From: an uncultured Kiloniellaceae bacterium
GTDB lineage: Bacteria > Pseudomonadota > Alphaproteobacteria > Kiloniellales > Kiloniellaceae
Direction: 5' to 3'
NCBI GenBank assembly: GCA_947493695.1
Contig: CANLSF010000001.1
Coordinates: 558,001 to 622,000 of the forward strand
DNA length: 64,000 nucleotides
Program-made: the position numbers and the translations under genes
In this document: piece by piece, positions 42,329 through 49,373 of the stretch
How the letters are laid out: each line of letters opens with the position of its first letter
Numbering within the stretch: position 1 is the stretch's first letter
The notes under the pieces: model-generated
What the model was told of the DNA's origin: nothing
The model's database searches: none
The model's input: the letters and a program-made list of their open reading frames with translations, nothing else

Positions 42329-43378
42329 ATGCTCGGAGCCGGCTCGGTCCTGATGAAGAACTTCTGGTATCTCGCCGTACCCGGCGGGCGACTGGCACGG
42401 GGCAAAACACTGGCAAAGCAGTTGATGGGCGAACCAGTGCTGATGGGGCGCACGAACGATGGCGAAGTCTTTGCGATGCGCGATATCTGCCCGCACCGGG
42501 GCATTCCCCTGCGCCACGGCACCTTCGACGGGCAGGAAGTCGCTTGCAGCTACCATGGCTGGCGATTTGCGCCCAGCGGCCAGTGCACGGAAATTCCGTC
42601 GATCGCACCAGGACAGGAGTTTTCCTGCGAGCGCATCAAGGCCAAGACCTATCCTTGCCGTGAGGTACAGGGAAACATCTGGATTTACTTCGCAGACGGT
42701 GCCTTTGACCCTGAAAATCTTCCGGAGGTGCCGCGCATGCCGGATATGGGCGAGCGCACGCCACAGGTTGCCATTTCCATGGACTTTCCCTGCGATACGG
42801 ATCAGGCAGCCTTCGGGCTGATGGACCCGACCCACGCAGCCTTTGTGCACACTTCCTGGTGGTGGAAAAAACAGGCCACGAAGCTACGTCCGAAAGAAAA
42901 GCATTTCGAACCGCAGCCACTGGGATGGCGCATGATCCGCCATAAACTGCCTGCCGAGCACCGGGTCTACAAGATCCTCGGCAACAACGTCACCACTGAG
43001 ATTGCCTATGCCCTGCCCGGCCTGCGCATTGAACACATTCAGGGTGACAAACACAGCGCCGTCGGCCTGACCGCCATAACGCCGGTGAACGAGAACGAGA
43101 CTGAAGTCCACCAATGCCTCTACTGGACCATCGACTGGCTGGCACCTTTGAAACCGCTGGCGCGTCATCTCTCCCGGGTGTTCCTTGATCAGGACCGCGA
43201 CGTGGTGATCAAGCAGCAGGAGGGCCTGGCATACAACCCCACCCTGATGCTGATCGACGACGCTGATACACAGGCAAAATGGTATTACCGGCTGAAGCGC
43301 GAGTGGCTGAAGGCAGCAGACGAGAAACGGCCGTTCGAGAACCCGATCAAGCCCAAGACCCTGCGCTGGCGCAGCTGA
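42329..43378 (+). CDS. Rieske non-haem iron oxygenase, alpha subunit
   Basis: Aromatic-ring-hydroxylating or demethylating oxygenase, 349 aa. The Rieske [2Fe-2S] ligands are C54, H56, C73 and H76 (CPHRGIPLRHG and CSYHGW). The mononuclear iron site has the bridging D166 with H169 and H174 (MDPTHAAFVH). Size and motif spacing fit the vanillate-demethylase-like group, with no beta subunit. No reductase or ferredoxin gene is adjacent, so electrons must come from elsewhere. The ATG follows GAGAAGGTATAGCGA. The next gene encodes a short-chain dehydrogenase. Substrate unknown. Confidence 0.88.
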   Translation: MLGAGSVLMKNFWYLAVPGGRLARGKTLAKQLMGEPVLMGRTNDGEVFAMRDICPHRGIPLRHGTFDGQEVACSYHGWRFAPSGQCTEIPSIAPGQEFSCERIKAKTYPCREVQGNIWIYFADGAFDPENLPEVPRMPDMGERTPQVAISMDFPCDTDQAAFGLMDPTHAAFVHTSWWWKKQATKLRPKEKHFEPQPLGWRMIRHKLPAEHRVYKILGNNVTTEIAYALPGLRIEHIQGDKHSAVGLTAITPVNENETEVHQCLYWTIDWLAPLKPLARHLSRVFLDQDRDVVIKQQEGLAYNPTLMLIDDADTQAKWYYRLKREWLKAADEKRPFENPIKPKTLRWRS

Positions 43379-43501
43379 GCCGGCCGGGAAACCCACTCAA
43401 ACGCAAGCTATCGCCTTCGTCAGCGGCTTCTGCTATAGAGCCGCCCGAGATAACAAAGCGAAACAAAGGCTGGCAGGCCTGTCGACAAAGGAGCTAGAGG
43501 A

Positions 43502-44257
43502 ATGGACGTTAAGGGACAAGCAGCGATTATCACAGGCGGCGGTTCGGGCCTCGGCGCGGAAACGGCACGCCATCTGGCCAAGGCCGGTGCCAAGGTTACG
43601 GTCTTCGACCTGAACCAGGAGACCGTTGAAGCGGTTGCCTCCGAGACCGGCGGACTGGGCATCGCCTGTGACGTTGGATCGAGCGAAGACCTGGAAGCCG
43701 CCGTCGCCAAGGCCCGCGAAGCTCATGGCCCCTGCCGCATCGCGGTTAACTGCGCCGGCATTGCACCTGCCAAGCGGATCGTCGGACGCGGCGGTGCGAT
43801 GCCTCTGGAAGACTTTGAAAAGGTCATCAAGGTCAATCTGATCGGCAGCTTCAACCTGATGCGCCTTGCGGCCGCCGAGATGCTGGCCGAAGAGCCCCTC
43901 GATGACGGTGAACGCGGTGTGATCATCTCCACCTCGTCCATTGCGGGCGAAGAAGGTCAATTGGGTCAGGTCGCCTACGCCGCCTCCAAGGCCGGTATCA
44001 CCGGCATGATGCTGCCGGCGGCGCGTGAGTTCGCCAAGAACGGCGTTCGGGTGCTGACCATCGCCCCAGGCCTGATCGGCACGCCTCTGCTGCTGAACAT
44101 GCCCCAGGAAGTGCAGGATAACCTGGCCGGTCAGATCCCCTTCCCCCATCGCTTCGGCCGTCCGGACGAGTACGCGCGGCTGGTGCTGCACATCTGCGAA
44201 AACGTCATGCTGAACGCCGCATCCTTCCGGCTGGACGGCGCCATGCGCATGCAGTGA
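43502..44257 (+). CDS. Short-chain dehydrogenase, 3-hydroxyacyl-CoA dehydrogenase type 2-like
   Basis: NAD-dependent SDR, 251 aa. The cofactor motif is TGGGSGLGAETARHLAKAGA, acidic D after the second strand (FDLNQ) indicates NAD over NADP, NCAGIAPA is the NAG-type motif, and catalytic S and YxxxK lie in STSSIAGEEGQLGQVAYAAS. The insertion with the EDFEKVIKVNLIGSFNLMRL and the closing HRFGRPDEYARLVLHIC match HSD17B10/3-hydroxy-2-methylbutyryl-CoA dehydrogenase proteins, which oxidise short branched 3-hydroxyacyl-CoAs in isoleucine breakdown. AAAGGAG precedes the ATG. The stop lies in an 8-bp tandem repeat. Confidence 0.87.
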   Translation: MDVKGQAAIITGGGSGLGAETARHLAKAGAKVTVFDLNQETVEAVASETGGLGIACDVGSSEDLEAAVAKAREAHGPCRIAVNCAGIAPAKRIVGRGGAMPLEDFEKVIKVNLIGSFNLMRLAAAEMLAEEPLDDGERGVIISTSSIAGEEGQLGQVAYAASKAGITGMMLPAAREFAKNGVRVLTIAPGLIGTPLLLNMPQEVQDNLAGQIPFPHRFGRPDEYARLVLHICENVMLNAASFRLDGAMRMQ

Positions 44258-44270
44258 TGCAGTGATGCAG
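44249..44270 (+). repeat. Tandem 8-bp repeat at the SDR stop codon
   Basis: ATGCAGTG is repeated 2.75 times in tandem across the stop codon (TGA at 44255-44257). Loss or gain of a unit would change where the reading frame ends. Confidence 0.7.
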
Positions 44271-44290
44271 GCGAGCAGGTAGTTTCGTGG

Positions 44291-44319
44291 AAAAAGGGAC
44301 CGAAAAGGGTCCCTTTTTT
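44291..44319. terminator. Bidirectional intrinsic terminator
   Basis: AAAAAGGGACC (44291-44301) pairs with GGTCCCTTTTT (44308-44318), 6-nt loop, with one more T following. The A-run and T-run make it functional on both strands, between the convergent SDR and phhB genes. Confidence 0.9.
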
Positions 44320-44345
44320 CGTTCCAGGAACATAAACCTGCAGGA

Positions 44346-44639
44346 TTAGGCCGTCGCGAAGCTATCCATTGCTTTTGCCAGTTTCACATCCAGCTCCGAA
44401 AGGCCGTCGCAGTCATGAGTGGTCAGAACGACCTCGACACGATTGTAGACGTTGAACCATTCAGGATGATGGTTCATCTTTTCCGCAAGCAACGCCGCCC
44501 GGTTCATAAAGCCCCAGGCCTCGATGAAGTCCTTGAACTTGAAGGATTTCTGGATTGCGTCACGACCCTCGACATCCTGCCAGCCCGCCAGTTCGGCCAA
44601 AGCCGCAGCACGCGCAGCCGTCGTTAGCTTCTCGGCCAT
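44346..44639 (-). CDS. phhB: Pterin-4a-carbinolamine dehydratase
   Basis: Regenerates the pterin cofactor of aromatic amino acid hydroxylases by dehydrating 4a-hydroxytetrahydropterin. 97 aa, normal length. The active-site signature [20 protein letters not shown] carries the conserved HHPEW histidines and the TH pair, followed by DCDGLSELD. No phenylalanine hydroxylase gene is in the window, so its partner must be elsewhere, or it may serve molybdopterin or general pterin salvage. Convergent with the SDR gene across a bidirectional terminator. Confidence 0.93.
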   Translation of the reverse strand: MAEKLTTAARAAALAELAGWQDVEGRDAIQKSFKFKDFIEAWGFMNRAALLAEKMNHHPEWFNVYNRVEVVLTTHDCDGLSELDVKLAKAMDSFATA

Positions 44640-44776
44640 AGTATTTCCTCTTTAGCAGTGTCGGCACTTAGGGTATCTGGAGGTATTGCTCGCGACAACA
44701 GGCTTGCAGCAAGATCACTATACGTATGAAAGCGGACTTGGCGCGCAATCTACGCTACGCTAGAGTCCGGGAAACT

Positions 44777-45199
44777 ATGGCACACCTGCATAACATTGGG
44801 CGCTACACCACGCCGCCCGAGCTGTCCGATCTAGAGGCACAGGCTCGGGAAGCCTATGCGACAATCCCGACGGACCTGCGAAGCTATGTCGGCAATGTCG
44901 TCATTCAGGTCACGGATTTCCCCGATGACGAGACGCTGGAACTCATGGAATGCGAGTCGCCTTTCGATCTCCTCGGCCTCTACAAGGGGATCGATTTGAC
45001 ACAAAAGTCCTCATTGGAGAGCCCGGAAGACCTCGATATGATCTTTCTCTACCGGCGCCCGATCCTCGATTACTGGTGCGAAACAGGTGAAGATCTGGTC
45101 CATATCGTCCGGCACGTCCTCATACACGAAATCGGCCATCATTTCGGGCTTTCGGATGATGACATGGAGCGAATTGAACAAAACGAGGCTTTTCGTTAA
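44777..45199 (+). CDS. Zincin-like metallopeptidase family protein
   Basis: 140 aa from the ATG at 44777 (MAHLHNIGRYTTPPELSDLE), preceded by GGGAAACT; an ATG at 44726 in frame adds 17 non-conserved residues. The zinc motif is LIHEIGHHFGLSDDDM, HEIGHH with the third ligand probably the downstream aspartate/histidine. SPFDLLGLYKGI and DMIFLYRRPILDYW are family landmarks. This small-metallopeptidase family (TTHA0227-like) has structures but no confirmed substrate. Cytoplasmic, no signal peptide. Confidence 0.85.
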   Translation: MAHLHNIGRYTTPPELSDLEAQAREAYATIPTDLRSYVGNVVIQVTDFPDDETLELMECESPFDLLGLYKGIDLTQKSSLESPEDLDMIFLYRRPILDYWCETGEDLVHIVRHVLIHEIGHHFGLSDDDMERIEQNEAFR

Positions 45200-45318
45200 G
45201 TTTCGAGTAAACTACGAGTTGAATTTGCGCTGCAATTGATTCACGACTAAAGTTTTTATTAAATATTCCTTGCCATAGTGTTTAAGCTCAACTGTTCTAC
45301 ATTGGGATTGAACGAGAA

Positions 45319-45987
45319 ATGACTATAGGTATTCCAGGGATAGTGAGTTTGGCAGGCGTTTTCGCACTGATGCCGAGTCTCGCCTGGAGTATGGATGTCG
45401 AACAGCTGGTTCCCGGTGGTTTCTTTGCGGAAAGCAGCGCCTGGAACGGCGAGACATCCAACAGCAGTTCTTCCGACGCAACGGCATTCGATCTGCGGAT
45501 CAACCGACAGGTCTTGTCGGAGAGCCAGACCTACGGGCTTTCGCCTCACAGCAGCGACAGTGGTGTTGCCTTCTTCACCCCCCGATTTGCCGGCCTTCAG
45601 GGCAGCGTCGGCTATCGCCCGGACGCACTGGAGTCCGGCAACGATGCCCAGCTCGGCGTAAACTGGTCTCTCGATTTAACTTCGGACTCGCAGATTGCAG
45701 CGGCAACCAGCTATGAACTCGGCAATGGCGGCTTCGATATCGGCGCCAAATATGCGCAAGGCCCCTGGGAAGTTCAGTTGACCTACGGCAGCAGCGAAGG
45801 GGAAAGCGAACAGGACGAGATCGAGTCCCTCGCGTTCTCCGCCGGCTACACGGTGGGGCCGGGCATCAGCTTTACCGGTGTCCTGGGCGCCGCAGGACGA
45901 AGCAACACCGCAGAAGAGAACAAAAGCGCGGATGACCCGAACCGCGATGACTTCTGGGTCGTCACCGGTGTCAAAATTCGGTTTTAA
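45319..45987 (+). CDS. Short porin-like outer-membrane protein
   Basis: 222 aa exported protein. A signal peptide covers about residues 1-24 (core GIVSLAGVFALMPSLAW, cleavage after WS-MDV). The mature sequence alternates polar and hydrophobic residues in beta-strand fashion (GLQGSVGYRPDA, AQLGVNWSLDL, GFDIGAKYAQGPWEVQLTYG) and ends in a phenylalanine (VVTGVKIRF), the BAM recognition feature of outer-membrane barrels. The pattern is that of Gram-negative porins, but at under 200 mature residues it is about half a 16-strand porin, giving perhaps 8-10 strands. It is intact, not visibly frameshifted. AT-rich promoter DNA precedes it. Confidence 0.68.
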   Translation: MTIGIPGIVSLAGVFALMPSLAWSMDVEQLVPGGFFAESSAWNGETSNSSSSDATAFDLRINRQVLSESQTYGLSPHSSDSGVAFFTPRFAGLQGSVGYRPDALESGNDAQLGVNWSLDLTSDSQIAAATSYELGNGGFDIGAKYAQGPWEVQLTYGSSEGESEQDEIESLAFSAGYTVGPGISFTGVLGAAGRSNTAEENKSADDPNRDDFWVVTGVKIRF

Positions 45988-46001
45988 ATCAATATACTAA
46001 T

Positions 46002-46616
46002 CTAGATTAGCGCTTTGACACGGGTGCGCAGCTCCGGCAGAATTTCTTCCTCGAACCAGGGGTTTTTCCGCAACCACATGGTCGAGCGCCAGCTCGGATG
46101 CGGTGTCGGCAGAAACGCCGGCTGGTAGTCACGCCAGTGCCGGACCGTTTCGGTCAGCGTCTTCTTCTTCGCTTTTCCCAAATAAAAGCCCTGGGCGTAT
46201 TGCCCGACGAGAAGAGTCAGCTCGATATTGGGCAGGCCGGCCCGCAAGGGCGCGTGCCAAAGCGGCGCGCACTCGGGCCGCGGCGGGTTATCGCCCCCTT
46301 TGGGATTGCGTCCCGGGTAACAAAAACCCATTGGAACGATGGCGATACGGCCCTCGTCATAGAAGCTTTCGGCATCAAGATCCAACCACTCCCGCAAGCG
46401 ATCCCCGGAGGCATCGTTCCAGGGAATACCGCTTTCGTGGACTTTGGTACCCGGTGCCTGGCCGATGATCATCACGCGCGCACTTGCCTTCGCCCGCACC
46501 ACGGGCCGGGGTCCAAGGGGCAGATGCTCCTCGCAGACCCGGCAGGCCCTTGCCTGCGCCAGGGTTTCCGCCAGTTCAGGCGGTGGCCCGGCTAGTTCTC
46601 TGTCCTTTTCGGTCAC
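46002..46616 (-). CDS. Uracil-DNA glycosylase-like protein
   Basis: 204 aa protein of the uracil-DNA glycosylase superfamily, resembling bacterial family-4/MUG-like members. Motif A is MIIGQAPGTKVHESGIPWND, then ASGDRLREWL; motif B is TPHPSWRSTMW. Only two cysteines lie near the N-terminus (RACRVCEEH); the two others that complete the 4Fe-4S cluster in family-4 enzymes are not obvious, so the cluster may be absent. The start is a GTG. Likely role: removal of uracil or other deaminated bases in DNA repair, by family inference. Confidence 0.78.
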   Translation of the reverse strand: MTEKDRELAGPPPELAETLAQARACRVCEEHLPLGPRPVVRAKASARVMIIGQAPGTKVHESGIPWNDASGDRLREWLDLDAESFYDEGRIAIVPMGFCYPGRNPKGGDNPPRPECAPLWHAPLRAGLPNIELTLLVGQYAQGFYLGKAKKKTLTETVRHWRDYQPAFLPTPHPSWRSTMWLRKNPWFEEEILPELRTRVKALI

Positions 46617-46752
46617 GCTTGCAACACATCTCTTGTGAGGATTGCCGCCAGCTTAGCGTGAAGAGGACACCGGAGAACAGACCATGAATGGAACTTCGCG
46701 CGAACGTGATCGCGCTGCAAGAGCCTCATCTGGTTGAGATTTCAGTTCCCGG

Positions 46753-48339
46753 CTACTCACTCGCAACGAAGGCCAGGGCCTGCCGGGCGGTGCGCAGGCT
46801 GTGGCGGCGTTTCAGGGGTGAGTTGAGAAAGCGGTTTAAACCGGCAACGAGTGCTTGCCCGACCTCAGGCTCAGGCCCCGCCGCAAGTTCATCCTGAATC
46901 GCCAACGTGAGCTTCACCTGATGGCAGGCAACGATGTATTCGAACTGGCCGTGATCGAGCAGATTCTCGACGTTATGACATACAAATGCCACAGGATCGG
47001 ACACCTGCCAGGGTTCCATGTCGAAATCACGGTCGATGTAACGCGCATTGCGTCCGGCGAAGCAGGCCATCTGCAGAAGACCTTGCGGCCAGAGTTCCGG
47101 AACCCGGTCACAGAGATGCCGCACGGCGTTCGAGAAGGTCACACCATGCGTGAAATCGAGCCAGGAGACGTTGTTGGAAATCGAACCTTCAGTCCGGCCC
47201 TGCAAGGAAAGTTTGAAGCTCAGGAGATTAAGCGCGTTCGCGCCCAGCAGCGCCTGATAAGCCTGCAGCGGCGCGCCGCCGGATTCCAGGGTTCGTTCCA
47301 GGGCCTGCACGACAGTCAGACCAACGAAATCCGAGGCCCTGGCCTCACGCGTGCCGGCATCGCCCCAACGGCTCAGAACATCGGCGTAGTGACGGAACTC
47401 AGGCAGCAGATCCTCGCGGCTGGCGTAAATCAGCGAACGGGTCAGGGCCAGCAGCAGCGGCTCGGCGACCTCCGGCCCCAACGCGGCGATCAGTTCGCCG
47501 GTCTTGAGAACATAGATCGCCGAATGCCCGAAGTTGGCATAGTGCGCCAAAGCGGCACGTGCGAAGGCGGGCTCCAGATCGGCAAAGCCCAGCCCGGCGG
47601 TTAAAGCGCCGCGCAGAAGCCGCACGGCGCGGTCTTCATCTTCCGCCTCGATGGCTGCGAGAAAAGCGGCCTCCTCATAAGGTTCGACACCCTCGGCAAA
47701 GGGAAAGCGCGGTTCGCGCAGGGCGTCCCAGGAGAAATGACCGATGGTTTCGACCAGCGGCACCAGCGTCGCGGCATCCACCCCGGCGCCGGAGTCCCGC
47801 TCAGCAAGTGTACGGCGGATCGCGAGCCAATCCGGCGAGGCCGCGATGGCATGGGTCGTTCCGAACTCGAAGCGATCATGTTGCCAGAGAATGACTTTGC
47901 GCAGCGCCTCCAGCGGATCCGCGCCGGCCAGAGTCAGACGGGAAAGCTCGCGCGCGATGCGGTCATACTCGTGCTCGTCCACCGCCTCGCGCAGATTAGC
48001 CTCGGCCGACGCGACCCTCTCCGCCCGGGGCGGTTCCGTCAGATCGAGCCAGATCTCGTCGCCATCGATCCGAACCGGGTAACGCCGAAGCTTATCGCCG
48101 CCCACCAGGGTTTCGCCGCTTTCGAGGTCGAATTTCCAGTTGTGCCAGTTGCAGGTCAGGATGCAGCCGTCGGTCAGGTTCCCCTCCTTGAGGGGATAGC
48201 CTTCATGCGGGCAGCGGTTATTGCAGGCGAAAACGCCCTTCGGGCCGTCGAAAAGCACAATCTGCTTCCCCTCCAGCCGTATCAGGTCAGATCCTTTCTC
48301 TGAGAGCTCGCGGTAGCTGCCCGCCCGTACAAACGCCAT
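46753..48339 (-). CDS. Rieske [2Fe-2S] domain fused to a large helical domain
   Basis: 528 aa protein from the ATG at 48339, which has the site AAGGGCAGATC; a start at 48357 would add six residues. Residues 1-105 form a Rieske ferredoxin-like domain with ligands C43, H45, C63 and H66 (CPHEGYPLKEG and CNWHNW). The remaining 420 residues are predicted largely helical, with conserved-looking histidine motifs (GHFSWDALREPRFPF, HYANFGHSAIYVLKTGELI, DFTHGVTFSNAVRHLCD). They lack the mononuclear-iron motif of Rieske oxygenases. I do not recognise this region with confidence; a distant resemblance to questin-oxidase-like (DUF4243) proteins is possible. Divergent from a Cys-rich regulator gene. Confidence 0.72.
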   Translation of the reverse strand: MAFVRAGSYRELSEKGSDLIRLEGKQIVLFDGPKGVFACNNRCPHEGYPLKEGNLTDGCILTCNWHNWKFDLESGETLVGGDKLRRYPVRIDGDEIWLDLTEPPRAERVASAEANLREAVDEHEYDRIARELSRLTLAGADPLEALRKVILWQHDRFEFGTTHAIAASPDWLAIRRTLAERDSGAGVDAATLVPLVETIGHFSWDALREPRFPFAEGVEPYEEAAFLAAIEAEDEDRAVRLLRGALTAGLGFADLEPAFARAALAHYANFGHSAIYVLKTGELIAALGPEVAEPLLLALTRSLIYASREDLLPEFRHYADVLSRWGDAGTREARASDFVGLTVVQALERTLESGGAPLQAYQALLGANALNLLSFKLSLQGRTEGSISNNVSWLDFTHGVTFSNAVRHLCDRVPELWPQGLLQMACFAGRNARYIDRDFDMEPWQVSDPVAFVCHNVENLLDHGQFEYIVACHQVKLTLAIQDELAAGPEPEVGQALVAGLNRFLNSPLKRRHSLRTARQALAFVASE

Positions 48340-48460
48340 AGATCTGCCCTTTCGCAATATTATGAAAGTTTTTTCTTTCTAAATATAATCTGTTCCCGAT
48401 CATCGCCTTTTGCAAGATTTTTCTTTAGGAATAAGCGCTGAAATTCTATAGGTGACGTCT
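48340..48460. promoter_or_regulatory. Divergent AT-rich promoter region, Rieske fusion / SufR-like regulator
   Basis: 121 bp with a perfect TATAAT (48384-48389) for the plus strand and TAATAT (about 48357-48362 complement) for the minus strand. Overlapping inverted repeats CTTTC ... GAAAG and GAAAG-TTTTTT-CTTTC lie between them, candidates for binding of the divergent regulator. The -35 elements are not clear. Confidence 0.45.
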
Positions 48461-49159
48461 ATGGCGGAAAAATCGACAAAGACCATCAAGACCCGGCAGG
48501 CCATTCTGGAGCTGCTCAAGCGGCAGGGCCCCCAGAGCGCCCAGGCCCTGGCCAAGGCTTTCTCGATCACGCCAATGGCTGTGCGTCAGCACCTCTACGA
48601 CCTCTACGATCAGAAACTGGTGTCCCAGGATAGCACAGGTAACACAGCGGGCGACGAGACCCCGGGCGGTTCGGAAAACAACCGCAAACCACAGGCGAGT
48701 GCCGGCCGGCCGGTCAAGCGCTGGCGCCTGACCTCCGCCGCCGACAGCCTCTTTCCCGACCGTCACGCGGATCTGGCAGTCGATCTGATTACCTCTATCC
48801 GCCAGACCTTCGGTGCGGACGCAATGGAGCAGTTGATCGCCACCCGCTCGCAAAGCCAGGTCGCCAGCTACCGGGCCGCCCTTGAGTGTTCGCAGAGTCT
48901 GGAGGAAAAACTCAAGGCCCTGGCCAAAGCCCGCAGCGATGAAGGCTATATGGCCGAAGTGCTGCCCGGGGAAAATGGCGACTATCTCTTTGTAGAGAAT
49001 CATTGCCCGATCTGCGCCGCAGCCAAGTCCTGCACGGGGATCTGCGCCGCCGAGCTAGCGGTATTCAGAGATAGCCTGGGTCCAGACATCAGGCTTGAAC
49101 GCATTGAACATCTGCTTGAGGGCGCGCGGCGTTGCGCCTATCGGGTTTCGCAAAACTGA
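48461..49159 (+). CDS. SufR-like winged-helix regulator with C-terminal cysteine cluster
   Basis: 232 aa from the ATG at 48461 (a GTG at 48452 would add three residues). The N-terminal winged helix reads TRQAILELLKRQGPQSAQAL then ITPMAVRQHLYDLYDQKLVS, as in DeoR/SufR-type repressors. The C-terminal part has five cysteines, C182, C185, C191, C195 and C225 (HCPICAAAKSCTGIC and RRCAYRV). This pattern occurs in SufR-like proteins that bind an Fe-S cluster, although the exact C-x12-C-x13-C spacing of cyanobacterial SufR is only partly kept (182-195). Likely senses iron-sulphur status or oxidants. No suf genes are nearby; its evident target is the divergent Rieske fusion gene. Confidence 0.8.
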   Translation: MAEKSTKTIKTRQAILELLKRQGPQSAQALAKAFSITPMAVRQHLYDLYDQKLVSQDSTGNTAGDETPGGSENNRKPQASAGRPVKRWRLTSAADSLFPDRHADLAVDLITSIRQTFGADAMEQLIATRSQSQVASYRAALECSQSLEEKLKALAKARSDEGYMAEVLPGENGDYLFVENHCPICAAAKSCTGICAAELAVFRDSLGPDIRLERIEHLLEGARRCAYRVSQN

Positions 49160-49373
49160 TCGGTTCAATTGGCGCGCCCTGACACTCTCGCCAAGATTAA
49201 CTCTTCAAAAACGCGATTCTCAAAATGTACTTTCTGTGATTACTACGTCACTCGAAATACAACTTAACTACCACTAACCTTACAATTACAGGTTGGTTCA
49301 ATGGTTTATACAGACTTCGCCATGATAATGGTGAACTGTAGTTAACTATAACTTATGGCACCGGCCAGCGGAA

